Assembly: GCA_029228645.1 (NCBI GenBank)
Contig: JAPTHR010000005.1
Location: forward strand, 20-64,019
Source of the DNA: Gammaproteobacteria bacterium Milos-ODIII6
GTDB lineage: Bacteria > Pseudomonadota > Gammaproteobacteria > Chromatiales > Chromatiaceae
Direction: 5' to 3'
DNA length: 64,000 nucleotides
The position numbers and the translations under genes are program-made. The notes below the pieces were generated by a model. It was not told where the DNA came from. It ran no database searches and saw only the letters and a program-made list of their open reading frames with translations. Positions 15,431 through 24,743 of this stretch are shown one piece after another; the first letter of the stretch is position 1, and every line of letters begins with the position of its first letter.

Positions 15431-17437
15431 ATGGTAAAAAATCTCGAATTACAGAGTCGCTTCGAGCCGGCGGGTGATCAGCCGGGGGCGATCGCGCGAT
15501 TGGTGGATGGCCTCAACGATGGCGAGGCCGGCATGACCCTGCTCGGTGTGACCGGGTCCGGTAAGACATTTACCATCGCGAACGTGATCGAGGCGGTCCA
15601 GCGTCCGACCCTGATACTGGCGCCCAACAAGACACTGGCGGCGCAATTGTATGGGGAATTCAAGGACTTTTTCCCGAACAATTCCGTCGAGTATTTCGTC
15701 TCCTACTACGACTACTATCAGCCCGAGGCCTACGTGCCCTCGACCGACACCTTCATCGAGAAGGATGCCTCGCTCAACGAGCACGTGCAGCAGATGCGCC
15801 TTTCCGCCACCAAGGCCCTGCTGGAGCGGCCGGACACGATCATCGTGGCCACGGTCTCTTCCATCTATGGTCTGGGTGACCCGCGCCAGTACCTCAGCAT
15901 GGTCCTGCACCTGGCGCGCGGCGACAGCATCGACCAGCGCCAGATCCTGCGGCGACTTGCGGACATGCAGTACACCCGCAACGACCTGGAACTGCAGCGG
16001 GGCACCTACCGGGTGCGCGGCGAGGTCATCGACATCTACCCGGCCGAATCGGATGACGAGGCGGTCCGCATCGAGCTGTTCGATGACGAGGTGGAGGGGA
16101 TTTCGCTGTTCGACCCGCTGACCGGCGAGGTGCTCAACAAGGTGCCGCGCTACACCGTCTATCCCAAGACCCACTATGTCACCCCGCGCGAGATCATTCT
16201 GGGCGCCATCGACCGGATAAAGGCGGAGCTCAAGGAGCGCCTTGCGCAGCTGCGCGACAACAACAAGCTGCTCGAGGCTCAGCGTCTGGAGCAGCGCACC
16301 CAGTTCGACATCGAGATGATGCTCGAGCTGGGTTACTGCTCCGGGATCGAGAACTATTCACGCTACCTCTCCGGGCGGGAGCCTGGCGAGGGGCCGCCGA
16401 CCCTGTTCGACTACCTGCCGGGCAATGCCCTGCTGGTGGTGGATGAGTCGCACGTGACCATCCCGCAGCTGGGTGGGATGTACCGCGGCGATCGTTCGCG
16501 CAAGGAAACCCTAGTCGAGTACGGATTCCGTCTGCCGTCGGCACTCGACAACCGGCCGTTGCGCTTCGAGGAGTTCGAAGCGCGCTCGCCGCAGGTGATC
16601 TACGTATCGGCAACGCCGCGCGACTACGAGATCGAGCACTCGGGAGCGGTGGTGGAGCAGGTGGTGCGACCGACCGGCCTGGTGGATCCCGATGTGGAGG
16701 TGCGCCCGGCCAGCACCCAGGTCGATGACGTCATGTCCGAGATCAATTTGCGCGTCGCGGATGGCGACCGGGTGCTGGTGACGACCCTGACCAAGCGCAT
16801 GGCAGAGGACCTCACTGATTACCTCATGGAACACGATATCCGGGTGCGCTACCTGCATTCGGATATCGACACGGTCGAGCGGGTGGAGATCATCCGCGAC
16901 CTGCGCCTGGGTGAATTCGATGTGCTGGTTGGCATCAACCTGCTGCGCGAGGGCCTGGACATGCCCGAGGTCTCACTGGTGGCGATCCTGGATGCCGACA
17001 AGGAGGGCTTCCTGCGTTCGGAGGGGTCGTTGATCCAGACCATCGGGCGCGCCGCGCGCAACGCCCGCGGCAAGGCGATTCTGTACGGCGACCAGGTGAC
17101 CGGTTCGATGCGGCGCGCCATCGATGAGACCGAGCGCCGCCGGCAGAAACAGGTGGCTTACAACGAGGAGCACGGGATTACGCCGAAGACCGTGCAGAAA
17201 AGCGTGGCAGACATCTTGGAGGCCGCCGTGCCCGGTGGCGGTGCGATCGCGCGCAAGTACCGCAAGGTGGCGGAGGAGGAGGGCGACTACACAGCGATGG
17301 ACCCCTTGAGCGCGGCGCGTGAGATCAAACGCCTGGAGAAGGAAATGTATACCCTGGCACGCGACCTCAAGTTCGAGGAGGCGGCCAGGGTGCGTGACCG
17401 GCTTCGGGTGCTGCAGGGCAAGAGCTTCGTCGCCTGA
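15431..17437 (+). CDS. uvrB: UvrABC excinuclease subunit B
   Basis: UvrB verifies DNA lesions after UvrA loading and recruits UvrC for incision in nucleotide excision repair. The 668-residue product has all expected parts: Walker A GVTGSGKT (residues 39-46), the beta-hairpin region [12 protein letters not shown] near residue 92, the EARRL-type central region, helicase motifs [36 protein letters not shown] and QTIGRAARN, and a C-terminal UVR coiled coil ([22 protein letters not shown]). MVKNLELQ at 15431 is the likely start; an in-frame ATG twelve codons upstream would add residues not seen in the family. It is divergent from aspC. Confidence 0.97.
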   Translation: MVKNLELQSRFEPAGDQPGAIARLVDGLNDGEAGMTLLGVTGSGKTFTIANVIEAVQRPTLILAPNKTLAAQLYGEFKDFFPNNSVEYFVSYYDYYQPEAYVPSTDTFIEKDASLNEHVQQMRLSATKALLERPDTIIVATVSSIYGLGDPRQYLSMVLHLARGDSIDQRQILRRLADMQYTRNDLELQRGTYRVRGEVIDIYPAESDDEAVRIELFDDEVEGISLFDPLTGEVLNKVPRYTVYPKTHYVTPREIILGAIDRIKAELKERLAQLRDNNKLLEAQRLEQRTQFDIEMMLELGYCSGIENYSRYLSGREPGEGPPTLFDYLPGNALLVVDESHVTIPQLGGMYRGDRSRKETLVEYGFRLPSALDNRPLRFEEFEARSPQVIYVSATPRDYEIEHSGAVVEQVVRPTGLVDPDVEVRPASTQVDDVMSEINLRVADGDRVLVTTLTKRMAEDLTDYLMEHDIRVRYLHSDIDTVERVEIIRDLRLGEFDVLVGINLLREGLDMPEVSLVAILDADKEGFLRSEGSLIQTIGRAARNARGKAILYGDQVTGSMRRAIDETERRRQKQVAYNEEHGITPKTVQKSVADILEAAVPGGGAIARKYRKVAEEEGDYTAMDPLSAAREIKRLEKEMYTLARDLKFEEAARVRDRLRVLQGKSFVA

Positions 17438-17470
17438 AACCCAAACCTCGCAGCGCCCGCTCGCCGGGCC

Positions 17471-17899
17471 TTACAGGTGCTCCGGCAAATGTGCGCGGAT
17501 GTCTTCCACCGAGTGGCGCACCAGGTCCTTGTCGATTTCGCCGCTGATCTTGTCGCGCAGGGCATGCGCCGCTTTCTCGCGCAGCAGGCCGAGAAACTTT
17601 GGCGGCGCGATCCAGTAGAAGCGTGCGCACTCGCCAGCCGAGATGGCCCGCTCCAGTTCCGCGCATAACTGCGCGGCGAACTGCCTGGCCTCGTCCTGCT
17701 TGTGCGAGGGCTCATCGGCCATCGCGGGGTTGCCGCCGGGGCCGTTCAATTTCCCTTCGCCATCGCTGGCAAGGTCGTTTTCGTGCAGGCGCGAGGCGGG
17801 GTGTGCGAAATCACGCAGTTCCTCGATCGGTCCGTTGCGTTTCTCCGCCTTGAACAGACGCGCCCGGCTCGCATCGGCAACGACTACTAAAATGGTCAT
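17471..17899 (-). CDS. Host-attachment-family protein (PF10116-like)
   Basis: The 142-residue soluble protein begins MTILVVVADASRARLFKAE and ends ISGEIDKDLVRHSVEDIRAHL, matching the family annotated as required for attachment to host cells in Agrobacterium and relatives. The N-terminal VVVADASRARLF strand-helix unit and the FYWIAPPKFLGLLR segment (as in VAPPRFLG of relatives) are diagnostic. There is no signal peptide or membrane segment, so it is probably cytoplasmic. A good ribosome site (gggaggaaatc) lies before the ATG at 17899; the frame is open further upstream but that part has no matching family sequence. The gene is convergent with uvrB. Its molecular function is unknown despite the family name. 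Confidence 0.82.
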   Translation of the reverse strand: MTILVVVADASRARLFKAEKRNGPIEELRDFAHPASRLHENDLASDGEGKLNGPGGNPAMADEPSHKQDEARQFAAQLCAELERAISAGECARFYWIAPPKFLGLLREKAAHALRDKISGEIDKDLVRHSVEDIRAHLPEHL

Positions 17900-18066
17900 G
17901 ATTTCCTCCCGGTTCCATTGTGGCTCGATCTGATACCTGACTTTTAGCAGGGGGGGAGCGTTTGGGCCTTGTTCCAGGTCAACCGCGCTGCCTGGGCTGC
18001 CTGCAGTCACTCGCCTGGTTTGGACACGGATGGCTCTTCAAGGTGGGGTATAAGTATCGCGATTAC

Positions 18067-18095
18067 TTGCACTTACGATCCACTGGTCCTACAAT
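18067..18095 (+). promoter_or_regulatory. Sigma-70-type promoter for the rpsF operon
   Basis: A -35 box TTGCAC (18067-18072) and a -10 box TACAAT (18090-18095) are separated by exactly 17 bases. The predicted start would leave an untranslated leader of about 90 bases before rpsF. Ribosomal protein operons often carry regulatory leaders, and this one ends in ctaacccgtaaggagcaac just before the ATG. Confidence 0.65.
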
Positions 18096-18191
18096 CGCGC
18101 GCTTCGACCGGGATGGACCTTTGTTCGGTTCGCCCGGTTCTCCTTGCCTCACCGCCTGTCGCGGGAGGCTGCTAACCCGTAAGGAGCAACA

Positions 18192-18545
18192 ATGCGTCAC
18201 TACGAAATCGTGTTCCTGGTCCATCCGGATCAGAGCGAGCAGGTCCCCGCCATGGTGGACCGCTACAAATCCATGGTCGAAGCCGAAAGTGGTGCGATCC
18301 ACCGTCTCGAGGACTGGGGTCGGCGCCAACTGGCTTACCCGATCAACAAGCTGCACAAGGCCCACTACGTTCTGATGAACATCGAGTGTGGCCAGTCCGT
18401 GCTCGACGAGATCGAAAGCGCCTTCCGTTTCAACGATGCCGTTCTGCGTCATCTCGTGATCCGCCGCGATGAGGCGATCACCGAGGCCTCTCCTCTGGCG
18501 AAGGAAGAGGAAAAGAACGATGCACCGGAAGCTGCGGCTTCCTGA
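18192..18545 (+). CDS. rpsF: 30S ribosomal protein bS6
   Basis: The 117-residue protein binds the central domain of 16S rRNA together with S18. Family features are [19 protein letters not shown] at the N-terminus, the [18 protein letters not shown] segment and [11 protein letters not shown]. The acidic C-terminal tail ([11 protein letters not shown]) resembles the tail that receives extra glutamates from RimK in E. coli. A strong ribosome site (aaggag) precedes the start. It opens the operon rpsF-rpsR-DUF2232-rplI. Confidence 0.97.
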   Translation: MRHYEIVFLVHPDQSEQVPAMVDRYKSMVEAESGAIHRLEDWGRRQLAYPINKLHKAHYVLMNIECGQSVLDEIESAFRFNDAVLRHLVIRRDEAITEASPLAKEEEKNDAPEAAAS

Positions 18546-18563
18546 TCCCGGGAGAATATTGAT

Positions 18564-18788
18564 ATGTCGCGTTTTTATCGTCGTCGCAAGTACTGCCGTT
18601 TCACTGCCGAGGGCATCAAGGAGATCGATTACAAGGATCTCAACCTGCTGCGCCAGAATGTTACTGAGACGGGCAAGATCGTACCGAGCCGAATCACCGG
18701 TACCAGTGCGAAGTACCAGCGTCAGCTGGCATCGGCCGTGAAGCGGGCGCGTTTCCTGGCGCTGCTGCCTTACTCCGACGCGCACTGA
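18564..18788 (+). CDS. rpsR: 30S ribosomal protein bS18
   Basis: This 74-residue basic protein is S18, partner of S6 in the small subunit platform. The N-terminus [17 protein letters not shown] holds a Cys (CRF) typical of the zinc-free gammaproteobacterial form, followed by [28 protein letters not shown] and a C-terminal helix ending LLPYSDAH. It lies 18 bases after rpsF with its own ribosome site (gggagaat). Confidence 0.97.
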   Translation: MSRFYRRRKYCRFTAEGIKEIDYKDLNLLRQNVTETGKIVPSRITGTSAKYQRQLASAVKRARFLALLPYSDAH

Positions 18789-18849
18789 TCGTTGTCGAGC
18801 GGCGAATCCGTTTCGAATTCGCCGCTGCCGTGATCGCCGGGGAAATCTG

Positions 18850-19767
18850 ATGAAAGGCCTGCTTACCCTGGTAATGAAGGGTAGGACTCAAGCCGTGATG
18901 GGTGTCGTGGTGACCGCCATGATGGCGCTCCTGATCACGCCGCTGTCGTTGGTCAGCGCGGGTCTGGTGGTTCTGGCCACCCTGCGCAACGGTCCGCGCG
19001 AAGGGATGCTGGTGGTGCTGTTGTCCGGTGTCGCCCTCGCGCTGCTGGGCCTGCTGATATTCCAGCAGCCGCTGCCGTTGCTGGGTTTGGGGTTGTTGCT
19101 CTGGGCGCCGGCCTGGGCTCTGGCCTCGGTGTTGGGGCGCACGTCGTCGCTGATGCGGGCCCTGGAAACGGCCGCTTTGGTGGGTTTTGCGCTGGTCGCG
19201 CTGCAGTACCTTGTGCTCGGAGACCCGTCCGCATTCTGGGCGAAGCTGCTGCAGGAGCATATCGGCCAGGCGCTCGACCCGGCCGCCATCCCGGAGGGCG
19301 ATCAGCGCCAGTTGTTGGCGATGGTGGCGGGCTGGATGCCTGGAGGCGCGGCGGCCAGCTGGGTTCTCTCGGTGGCGCTGGGGCTCATGTTCGGGCGCTG
19401 GGGTCAGGCGGTGTTGGACGGTTCCGATGGTTTCGGTCGCGAGTTCCGTGGCTTGCGTGTCTCGCGGTTCTGGCTGTTTGTGCTTCCGGCGTTGCTGGGG
19501 CTTGGCCTGATCGGCGAGGAAGCGAACATCGCGGGCCAGTTCTACCTGGTGGGTCTGGTTCTGTTCGTACTGCAGGGGCTGGGGGTTGCGCACGGCCTGG
19601 TCGCGATCAGTGGCGTTTCACCGGGCTGGCTGTTTGGATTGTATTTTTTGTTGTTCGCCGGTCTGCCGCACAGCGTCACTGCACTGGCCGCCGCGGGATA
19701 TGCCGATGGCTGGTTGGATTTCAGGGCCAGGGTCCGGGATCGACGTGAACCACCCTCCGGGGTGTGA
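18850..19767 (+). CDS. DUF2232 (YybS-like) multi-pass membrane protein
   Basis: The 305-residue protein is almost entirely hydrophobic, with about eight membrane segments and short charged loops, and has a Gly/Leu-rich pattern typical of DUF2232 proteins. In gammaproteobacteria this family often sits between rpsR and rplI, exactly as here, yet its function is unknown; a relationship to small-molecule permeases (ECF-S-like folds) has been suggested for the fold but is not proved. The start ATG 18850 follows ccggggaaatctg. About 66 bases separate it from rplI. Co-transcription with ribosomal protein genes is inferred from spacing. Confidence 0.8.
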   Translation: MKGLLTLVMKGRTQAVMGVVVTAMMALLITPLSLVSAGLVVLATLRNGPREGMLVVLLSGVALALLGLLIFQQPLPLLGLGLLLWAPAWALASVLGRTSSLMRALETAALVGFALVALQYLVLGDPSAFWAKLLQEHIGQALDPAAIPEGDQRQLLAMVAGWMPGGAAASWVLSVALGLMFGRWGQAVLDGSDGFGREFRGLRVSRFWLFVLPALLGLGLIGEEANIAGQFYLVGLVLFVLQGLGVAHGLVAISGVSPGWLFGLYFLLFAGLPHSVTALAAAGYADGWLDFRARVRDRREPPSGV

Positions 19768-19833
19768 GGTGTGTCGGGGCTGTCCGGGGCGGGCGGTGTC
19801 CACTGAGTTAAATGATTACGAGGGGTTGAAACG

Positions 19834-20289
19834 ATGGAAATCATTCTGCTGGAAAAAGTCGACAATGTCGGTTCTTTGGGCGACAAGGTCGCCGTGAAGT
19901 CGGGTTTTGCCCGCAATTACCTGATTCCCCAGGGCAAGGCAGTTTTTGCCAGCCCTGCGAACGTCAAGGTCTTCGAAGAGCGCCGCGCCGAACTCGAGAA
20001 GCAGGCCGCTGACAAACTGGCTGCGGCCGAAGCCCGCCGGACCCAGTTCGCCGCACTCGAAGAGGGCGTGACCATCACCCACAAGGCAGGCGAAGAGGGT
20101 AAGCTGTTCGGCTCTGTCGGCACCGTCGATATCGTAGCGGCCTGCGAGGCGGCTGGGGTCGAGGTGGCGCGCTCCGAAGTGCGTATGCCGGAAGGGGCCT
20201 TCCGCATGACCGGCGAGTACACGGTGGCCCTGCACTTGCATGCGGACGTGGACGTCGACCTCAAGGTGAACGTGGTCGCCGAGGCCTGA
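19834..20289 (+). CDS. rplI: 50S ribosomal protein bL9
   Basis: The 151-residue protein has the classic two-domain L9 layout. The N-terminal RNA-binding domain contains [19 protein letters not shown] and [16 protein letters not shown] (residues about 24-40); a long connecting helix is rich in Glu, Ala and Arg; the C-terminal domain ends [16 protein letters not shown]. It is the last gene of the rpsF operon and is followed at once by an intrinsic terminator. Confidence 0.97.
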   Translation: MEIILLEKVDNVGSLGDKVAVKSGFARNYLIPQGKAVFASPANVKVFEERRAELEKQAADKLAAAEARRTQFAALEEGVTITHKAGEEGKLFGSVGTVDIVAACEAAGVEVARSEVRMPEGAFRMTGEYTVALHLHADVDVDLKVNVVAEA

Positions 20290-20314
20290 TTCCCGGGGCA
20301 AGGGGCTTGTCGAG

Positions 20315-20354
20315 ACGCCCCGGCTGCGATTCGCAGTCGGGGCGTTTTCTTTTC
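20315..20354 (+). terminator. Intrinsic terminator of the rpsF-rplI operon
   Basis: A long GC-rich hairpin (ACGCCCCGGCTGCGA pairing with TCGCAGTCGGGGCGT, one wobble) is followed by TTTTCTTTT. It cleanly separates the ribosomal operon from dnaB. Confidence 0.9.
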
Positions 20355-20409
20355 CGGCTGATCCCCTTGGCGCACCGTGGGGCGGCATTTTTATGGTTTA
20401 ATTCCGCCC

Positions 20410-21843
20410 ATGCCATCAGGTCCCGACCAGTTTCTTCCGGGGGAAGACTATTCCCCGGCGCATGCCAGCGTGGCGCCCGGTGAGGCGCTCGAGTCCCTGC
20501 GTGTTCCACCGCACTCCATCCCCGCGGAGCAGGCCGTGCTGGGTGGCCTCATGCTCGACGACGAGGCCTGGGATCGGGTCGCGGATCGGGTTGTGGCAGA
20601 GGACTTCTACCGGCGCGAACACCAGTTGATTTTCCGCGCCATGGCGGCGCTCTCGGAATCCAACCAGCCGCTCGATGTCGTGACCCTCGCAGAGGAGCTG
20701 GAGCGGCGCGCCGAGCTGAACGATGTGGGTGGCTTGCCTTATCTGGGCATGCTGGCCAACGATACCCCGAGCGCCTCGAACGTGTCGGCATACGCCGGCA
20801 TCGTGCGCGAACAGTCGGTGGTGCGGCAGTTGATCAAGGTCGGCAACCGGATCGCCGACAGTGGTTTTCGTCCCGAGGGGCGCAAGGTCCATCAGCTCCT
20901 CGACGAGGCTGAGAACCAGGTTTTCCAGATTGCCGAGCAACAGGCCAAGGGGCGCGCCGGTTTCCAGCCGATCAAGAAGCTCCTGACCAACACGGTCAAT
21001 CGCATCGAGGAGCTCTTTGCCAGTGACTCGGCTATTACCGGTGTCTCTTCCGGCTTCAACGATTTCGATGACCGCACCTCCGGGCTGCAGAAGTCCGACC
21101 TGATCATCGTCGCGGGGCGCCCTTCGATGGGCAAGACCACCTTCGCGATGAACCTCGCCGAGAACGTGGCGATCAGCTCCGGCCTGCCGGTCGCGATCTT
21201 CTCCATGGAGATGCCCGGCGAGGCATTGACGATGCGCATGATCTCCTCGTTGGGGCGGATCAACCAGCAGGCGGTCCGTTCCGGGAAACTGGATGACGAC
21301 GACTGGCCGCGGGTGATGTCCGCGGTCAGCCTGCTGAACAATGCCAAGCTGTTCATCGACGATACCCCGGCGTTGACCCCGACCGAGGTGCGCGCCCGTT
21401 GTCGTCGCCTGATGAAAGAGTCCGGCCAGCTGGGGCTGGTGGTGATCGACTATCTGCAGCTGATGCAGGCGCCGGAAGCCGGGGAGAACCGGACGACAGA
21501 GATTTCGATGATCTCCCGCAATCTCAAGGCGCTGGCCAAGGAGCTGAACGTGCCGGTGATCGCGCTGTCGCAGCTCAACCGCTCCCTTGAACAGCGGCCC
21601 AACAAGCGGCCGGTGATGTCCGACCTGCGCGAGTCGGGAGCGATCGAGCAGGACGCGGACCTGATCGTGTTCATCTACCGCGACGAGGTCTACAACGAGG
21701 ATTCCCCCGACAAGGGCAAGGCCGAGATCATCATCGGCAAGCAGCGCAACGGCCCCATTGGTACGGTCAACCTGACCTTCCAGGGGCAATACACGCGCTT
21801 CGACAACTTCGCCCGGGACGTTTACAGCGACAACGATTACTGA
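20410..21843 (+). CDS. dnaB: Replicative DNA helicase DnaB
   Basis: DnaB is the hexameric helicase that unwinds DNA ahead of the replisome. The 477-residue protein has the N-terminal domain (VPPHSIPAEQAVLGGLMLDD), a linker, and the RecA-like C-terminal domain with Walker A AGRPSMGKTTFAMN, SMEMPGEALTMRM, Walker B VVIDYLQLM, and the terminal motifs IALSQLNRSLEQRPNKRP and SDLRESGAIEQDADLI. There is no intein. The chosen start MPSGPDQF at 20410 is the second ATG of the frame; the first, 11 codons upstream, lies closer to the preceding terminator. alr starts two bases after the stop, so the genes are coupled. Confidence 0.96.
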   Translation: MPSGPDQFLPGEDYSPAHASVAPGEALESLRVPPHSIPAEQAVLGGLMLDDEAWDRVADRVVAEDFYRREHQLIFRAMAALSESNQPLDVVTLAEELERRAELNDVGGLPYLGMLANDTPSASNVSAYAGIVREQSVVRQLIKVGNRIADSGFRPEGRKVHQLLDEAENQVFQIAEQQAKGRAGFQPIKKLLTNTVNRIEELFASDSAITGVSSGFNDFDDRTSGLQKSDLIIVAGRPSMGKTTFAMNLAENVAISSGLPVAIFSMEMPGEALTMRMISSLGRINQQAVRSGKLDDDDWPRVMSAVSLLNNAKLFIDDTPALTPTEVRARCRRLMKESGQLGLVVIDYLQLMQAPEAGENRTTEISMISRNLKALAKELNVPVIALSQLNRSLEQRPNKRPVMSDLRESGAIEQDADLIVFIYRDEVYNEDSPDKGKAEIIIGKQRNGPIGTVNLTFQGQYTRFDNFARDVYSDNDY

Positions 21844-21845
21844 TC

Positions 21846-22922
21846 GTGAGCGCGAGCAGCGTCTACGCCGATATCAATCTCGCGGCCCTGCGCCACAACC
21901 TTTCGGTGGTCAGGCGACACGCCCCGGGTTGCCGCGTCATGGCGGTGGTCAAGTCGAACGGATACGGCCACGGCGCGCTCGAGCTCGCCTGCGCCCTGGC
22001 GCCCGGGGTGGATGCCCTGGCCGTGGCCCGCATCGAAGAGGCCCTGGCGCTGCGCGCTGCGGGGCTGCATGTCCCGCTGGTGGTACTCGAGGGTCCGGTC
22101 GGGGAGGAAGACCTGCATCGCTCCGGTCAGGCGCAGCTGCAACTGACCATCCACCACGAATCCCAGTTGCGCCTGCTGTCGTCCTATCGCGGGGCGTCGA
22201 TCGACTGCTGGCTGAAGTGCGACACCGGCATGCATCGCCTCGGCTTTGCGCCGGACGCGGTCGCATCGGCCTGGGCGGCCCTGACGGATATGCCATCGGT
22301 GCGCGCTGTCGGCCTGATGACCCATCTCGCATGCGCGGATGATCGCGCGAATCCCATGACCGCTTACCAGGTGGAGCGCATGCAGGTTGTCAGCCTGGGA
22401 ATCGCCGCGCAACGATCGATTGCCAACTCTGCCGGGATCCTGGCCTGGCCGGAGACGCACATGGATTGGGTTCGGCCGGGCCTGATGTTGTACGGGGCCT
22501 CACCATTGCTGGGGCGCAGCGCCAGCGATCTGGGCCTGCGCGCCGTCATGAGTCTGCATGCCCGCCTGATCGCGATCAATGTCGTCCCGGCCGGCGAAAC
22601 AGTCGGCTACGGGGCGACCTGGGCGGCGCCTGAGCAGATGCCGCTGGGCGTGGTCGGTATCGGTTACGGGGACGGCTATCCGCGCCAGATCGGCCCCGAG
22701 GCGAGGGTCGTGCTGCGTGGCAGGCGCGTGCCGGTGGTCGGGCGTGTCTCGATGGACATGATCACGGTTGACCTGCGTGGCGTCGCGGCGGAGGTGGGTG
22801 ACAGCGTGCTGCTGTGGGGCGACGAGCTGCCAGTCGACGAGGTCGCCGCCTGGTCCGGCACCATTCCCTATACCCTGTTGTGCGGGGTGACCGAGCGGGT
22901 CGAGCGACGCTACCGGGACTGA
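21846..22922 (+). CDS. alr: Alanine racemase
   Basis: The enzyme makes D-alanine for peptidoglycan using pyridoxal phosphate. The 358-residue protein has the PLP-lysine motif AVVKSNGYGHG (Lys near residue 37) in its N-terminal TIM barrel, CDTGMHRLGF, the conserved RPGLMLYGASP, the catalytic tyrosine segment VGYGATW, and the C-terminal RVSMDMITVDL. The start codon is GTG, two bases after dnaB. The dnaB-alr order is common in gammaproteobacteria. radA follows after a single base. Confidence 0.95.
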   Translation: MSASSVYADINLAALRHNLSVVRRHAPGCRVMAVVKSNGYGHGALELACALAPGVDALAVARIEEALALRAAGLHVPLVVLEGPVGEEDLHRSGQAQLQLTIHHESQLRLLSSYRGASIDCWLKCDTGMHRLGFAPDAVASAWAALTDMPSVRAVGLMTHLACADDRANPMTAYQVERMQVVSLGIAAQRSIANSAGILAWPETHMDWVRPGLMLYGASPLLGRSASDLGLRAVMSLHARLIAINVVPAGETVGYGATWAAPEQMPLGVVGIGYGDGYPRQIGPEARVVLRGRRVPVVGRVSMDMITVDLRGVAAEVGDSVLLWGDELPVDEVAAWSGTIPYTLLCGVTERVERRYRD

Positions 22923-22923
22923 T

Positions 22924-24288
22924 ATGGCGAAATCACCCAAAATACAGTACGTCTGCAGTGAGTGTGGGGCCAGCTATCCCAAGTGGGCCGGCCAGTGCGC
23001 CGACTGCGGCGCCTGGAACAGCCTGCAGGAACAGCTGCCGAAGGCGGCGTCCGCCGGAGGGCGCTTCGCCGGTTACGCGGGTGACAGCCCCGAGGCGCAG
23101 ATCCGGCGTTTGTCCGAGGTGAGTGCGGCGAGCGCACCGCGCACCCGTACCGGGCTGAGTGAGCTCGACCGCGTCCTCGGTGGCGGCATGGTGTTGGGTT
23201 CGGTCACGCTCATCGGTGGCGATCCGGGTATCGGCAAGTCGACCCTCCTGATCCAGGCGATGGCGCTCCTGGCGAGCCAGATGCCGGCGTTGTACGTGAG
23301 TGGCGAGGAGTCCGCCGAGCAGATCAGCCTGCGGGCCCGGCGGCTGGGCTTGCAGGGCGAGCACCTGCAGCTGCTCACCGAGACCTGCGTGGAGCGCATC
23401 ATCGCCCTCGCGCAACGTCATCAGCCCAAGGTGCTGGTGCTCGATTCGATACAGACCTTCTACACCGAGGCGCTGCAGTCCGCGCCCGGTTCCGTGGCCC
23501 AGGTGCGCGAGTCGGCGGCGCGCCTGGTGCGTTTCGCCAAGCAGACCGGCACCAGCCTGTTCCTGGTCGGTCATGTCACCAAGGAGGGGGCGCTGGCCGG
23601 TCCGCGGGTACTGGAGCACATGGTGGATACGGTGCTGTATTTCGAGGGGGAGAGCGGTAGCCAGTTTCGCCTCGTGCGCGCGATCAAGAACCGCTTCGGG
23701 GCGGTCAACGAGCTCGGTGTGTTCGCCATGACCGACAAGGGCCTGCGCGAGGTCAGCAATCCCTCCGCGATATTTCTCTCACGCCACGAACAGCTGGTGG
23801 CGGGCAGTGCCGTGCTCGTGACCCGCGAGGGCACCCGCCCGCTGCTGGTCGAAGTGCAGGCGCTGGTCGATCAGAGTCCCCTCGGCAATCCGCGCCGGGT
23901 GGCCCTGGGCCTGGAGCAGAATCGCCTTTCCATGTTGCTGGCGGTAATGCATCGTCATGGCGGCGTGGGGATGTTCGACCAGGACGTGTTCATCAATGTC
24001 GTGGGTGGCGTGCGGGTCACCGAACCCGCCGCCGACCTGTCGGTGCTGCTCGCGATTCTGTCGAGTTTTCGTGATCGTCCGCTGCCCAAGGAACTGGTGA
24101 CTTTCGGGGAAATCGGTCTCGCCGGTGAGGTGCGCCCGGTCCCAAATGGGCAGGACCGCCTGCGGGAGGCGGCAAAGCATGGTTTCCAGCGCGCCATCGT
24201 GCCGCAGGCGAATGCGCCGAAAAAGCCGATTGCAGGGCTGGAGGTGATTGCGGTGAGACGGATTGGCGAGGCAATCGAGGCGGTTTAG
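22924..24288 (+). CDS. radA: DNA repair protein RadA (Sms)
   Basis: RadA is a RecA-related ATPase that drives branch migration during recombinational repair. The 454-residue protein shows an N-terminal zinc finger with two CxxC pairs (CSECG and CADCG, residues 11-31), Walker A GGDPGIGKSTLL near residue 100, Walker B VLVLDSIQTF, the RadA-specific KNRFGAVNELGVF motif, and a C-terminal Lon-protease-like domain without protease activity (GLAGEVRPVPNGQDRLREA). It starts one base after alr and ends convergently with the PilZ gene. Confidence 0.96.
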   Translation: MAKSPKIQYVCSECGASYPKWAGQCADCGAWNSLQEQLPKAASAGGRFAGYAGDSPEAQIRRLSEVSAASAPRTRTGLSELDRVLGGGMVLGSVTLIGGDPGIGKSTLLIQAMALLASQMPALYVSGEESAEQISLRARRLGLQGEHLQLLTETCVERIIALAQRHQPKVLVLDSIQTFYTEALQSAPGSVAQVRESAARLVRFAKQTGTSLFLVGHVTKEGALAGPRVLEHMVDTVLYFEGESGSQFRLVRAIKNRFGAVNELGVFAMTDKGLREVSNPSAIFLSRHEQLVAGSAVLVTREGTRPLLVEVQALVDQSPLGNPRRVALGLEQNRLSMLLAVMHRHGGVGMFDQDVFINVVGGVRVTEPAADLSVLLAILSSFRDRPLPKELVTFGEIGLAGEVRPVPNGQDRLREAAKHGFQRAIVPQANAPKKPIAGLEVIAVRRIGEAIEAV

Positions 24289-24301
24289 CCCGACCGGGCT
24301 A
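24286..24301. terminator. Small palindrome spanning the stop codons of radA and the PilZ gene
   Basis: A 7-bp stem (TAGCCCG / CGGGCTA) with a two-base loop holds the TAG stop of radA in one arm and the TAG stop of the minus-strand PilZ gene in the other. There is no T run, so terminator activity is uncertain. Confidence 0.3.
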
Positions 24302-24676
24302 GGCCAGGGCCTGTGTCAGCTCACCGAGTTCCCGGTAAAGCAGGCCGGGGTCGCCGATATTCAGTTCCACCAGGCGTTTGAGGGTTGATGCGTCCTCGAG
24401 CTCGAGTCCATCGACCATCAGGCCGATCTGGTCATCGCGCACGTGCCGCACGCTGACCTGCATGCGGATCAGGAATTCGGGGTCGTCGTCGAGGGCGATG
24501 TCGATAATGCCCTGTTCGTCCAGCATGGGTAGCTCGGACAGGTCGGCTTTCACCAGTGCTCCGCGCAGGGAGATGTCGATCAACAGCCCCGGATAGGTCT
24601 TGCCATCGATCACCAGGGAGGCGGGTCGATTCAGTATGAAGCGTTGAAACCGGCGTCTTTCGTTACTGCTTGTCAC
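24299..24676 (-). CDS. PilZ-domain protein, predicted c-di-GMP binder
   Basis: The 125-residue protein consists of a single PilZ domain. The c-di-GMP-binding elements are visible: an Arg-rich start (NERRRFQRFILNRPASL, with the RxxxR spacing) and the DISLRGALVK motif, matching (D/N)xSxxG, near residues 34-43. The remainder forms the expected beta-barrel and C-terminal helix (DASTLKRLVELN). It probably acts as a small c-di-GMP receptor. It is followed by a CNNM-type gene on the same strand and lies about 1.6 kb from fleQ, whose product is also a c-di-GMP-responsive protein in Pseudomonas. The partner is unknown. Confidence 0.85.
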   Translation of the reverse strand: MTSSNERRRFQRFILNRPASLVIDGKTYPGLLIDISLRGALVKADLSELPMLDEQGIIDIALDDDPEFLIRMQVSVRHVRDDQIGLMVDGLELEDASTLKRLVELNIGDPGLLYRELGELTQALA

Positions 24677-24743
24677 TATTTCGATTCCCTTTCTTGGGTC
24701 TCATTATGCGGTTATCGGCTGAAGACGCCGCAAGTTTAGATGC

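Noticed and set aside
20377-20410. Upstream ATG as start of dnaB
   Set aside because: It is very close to the rplI terminator and adds residues not expected for DnaB; the ATG at 20410 fits better, although this cannot be proved by sequence alone.
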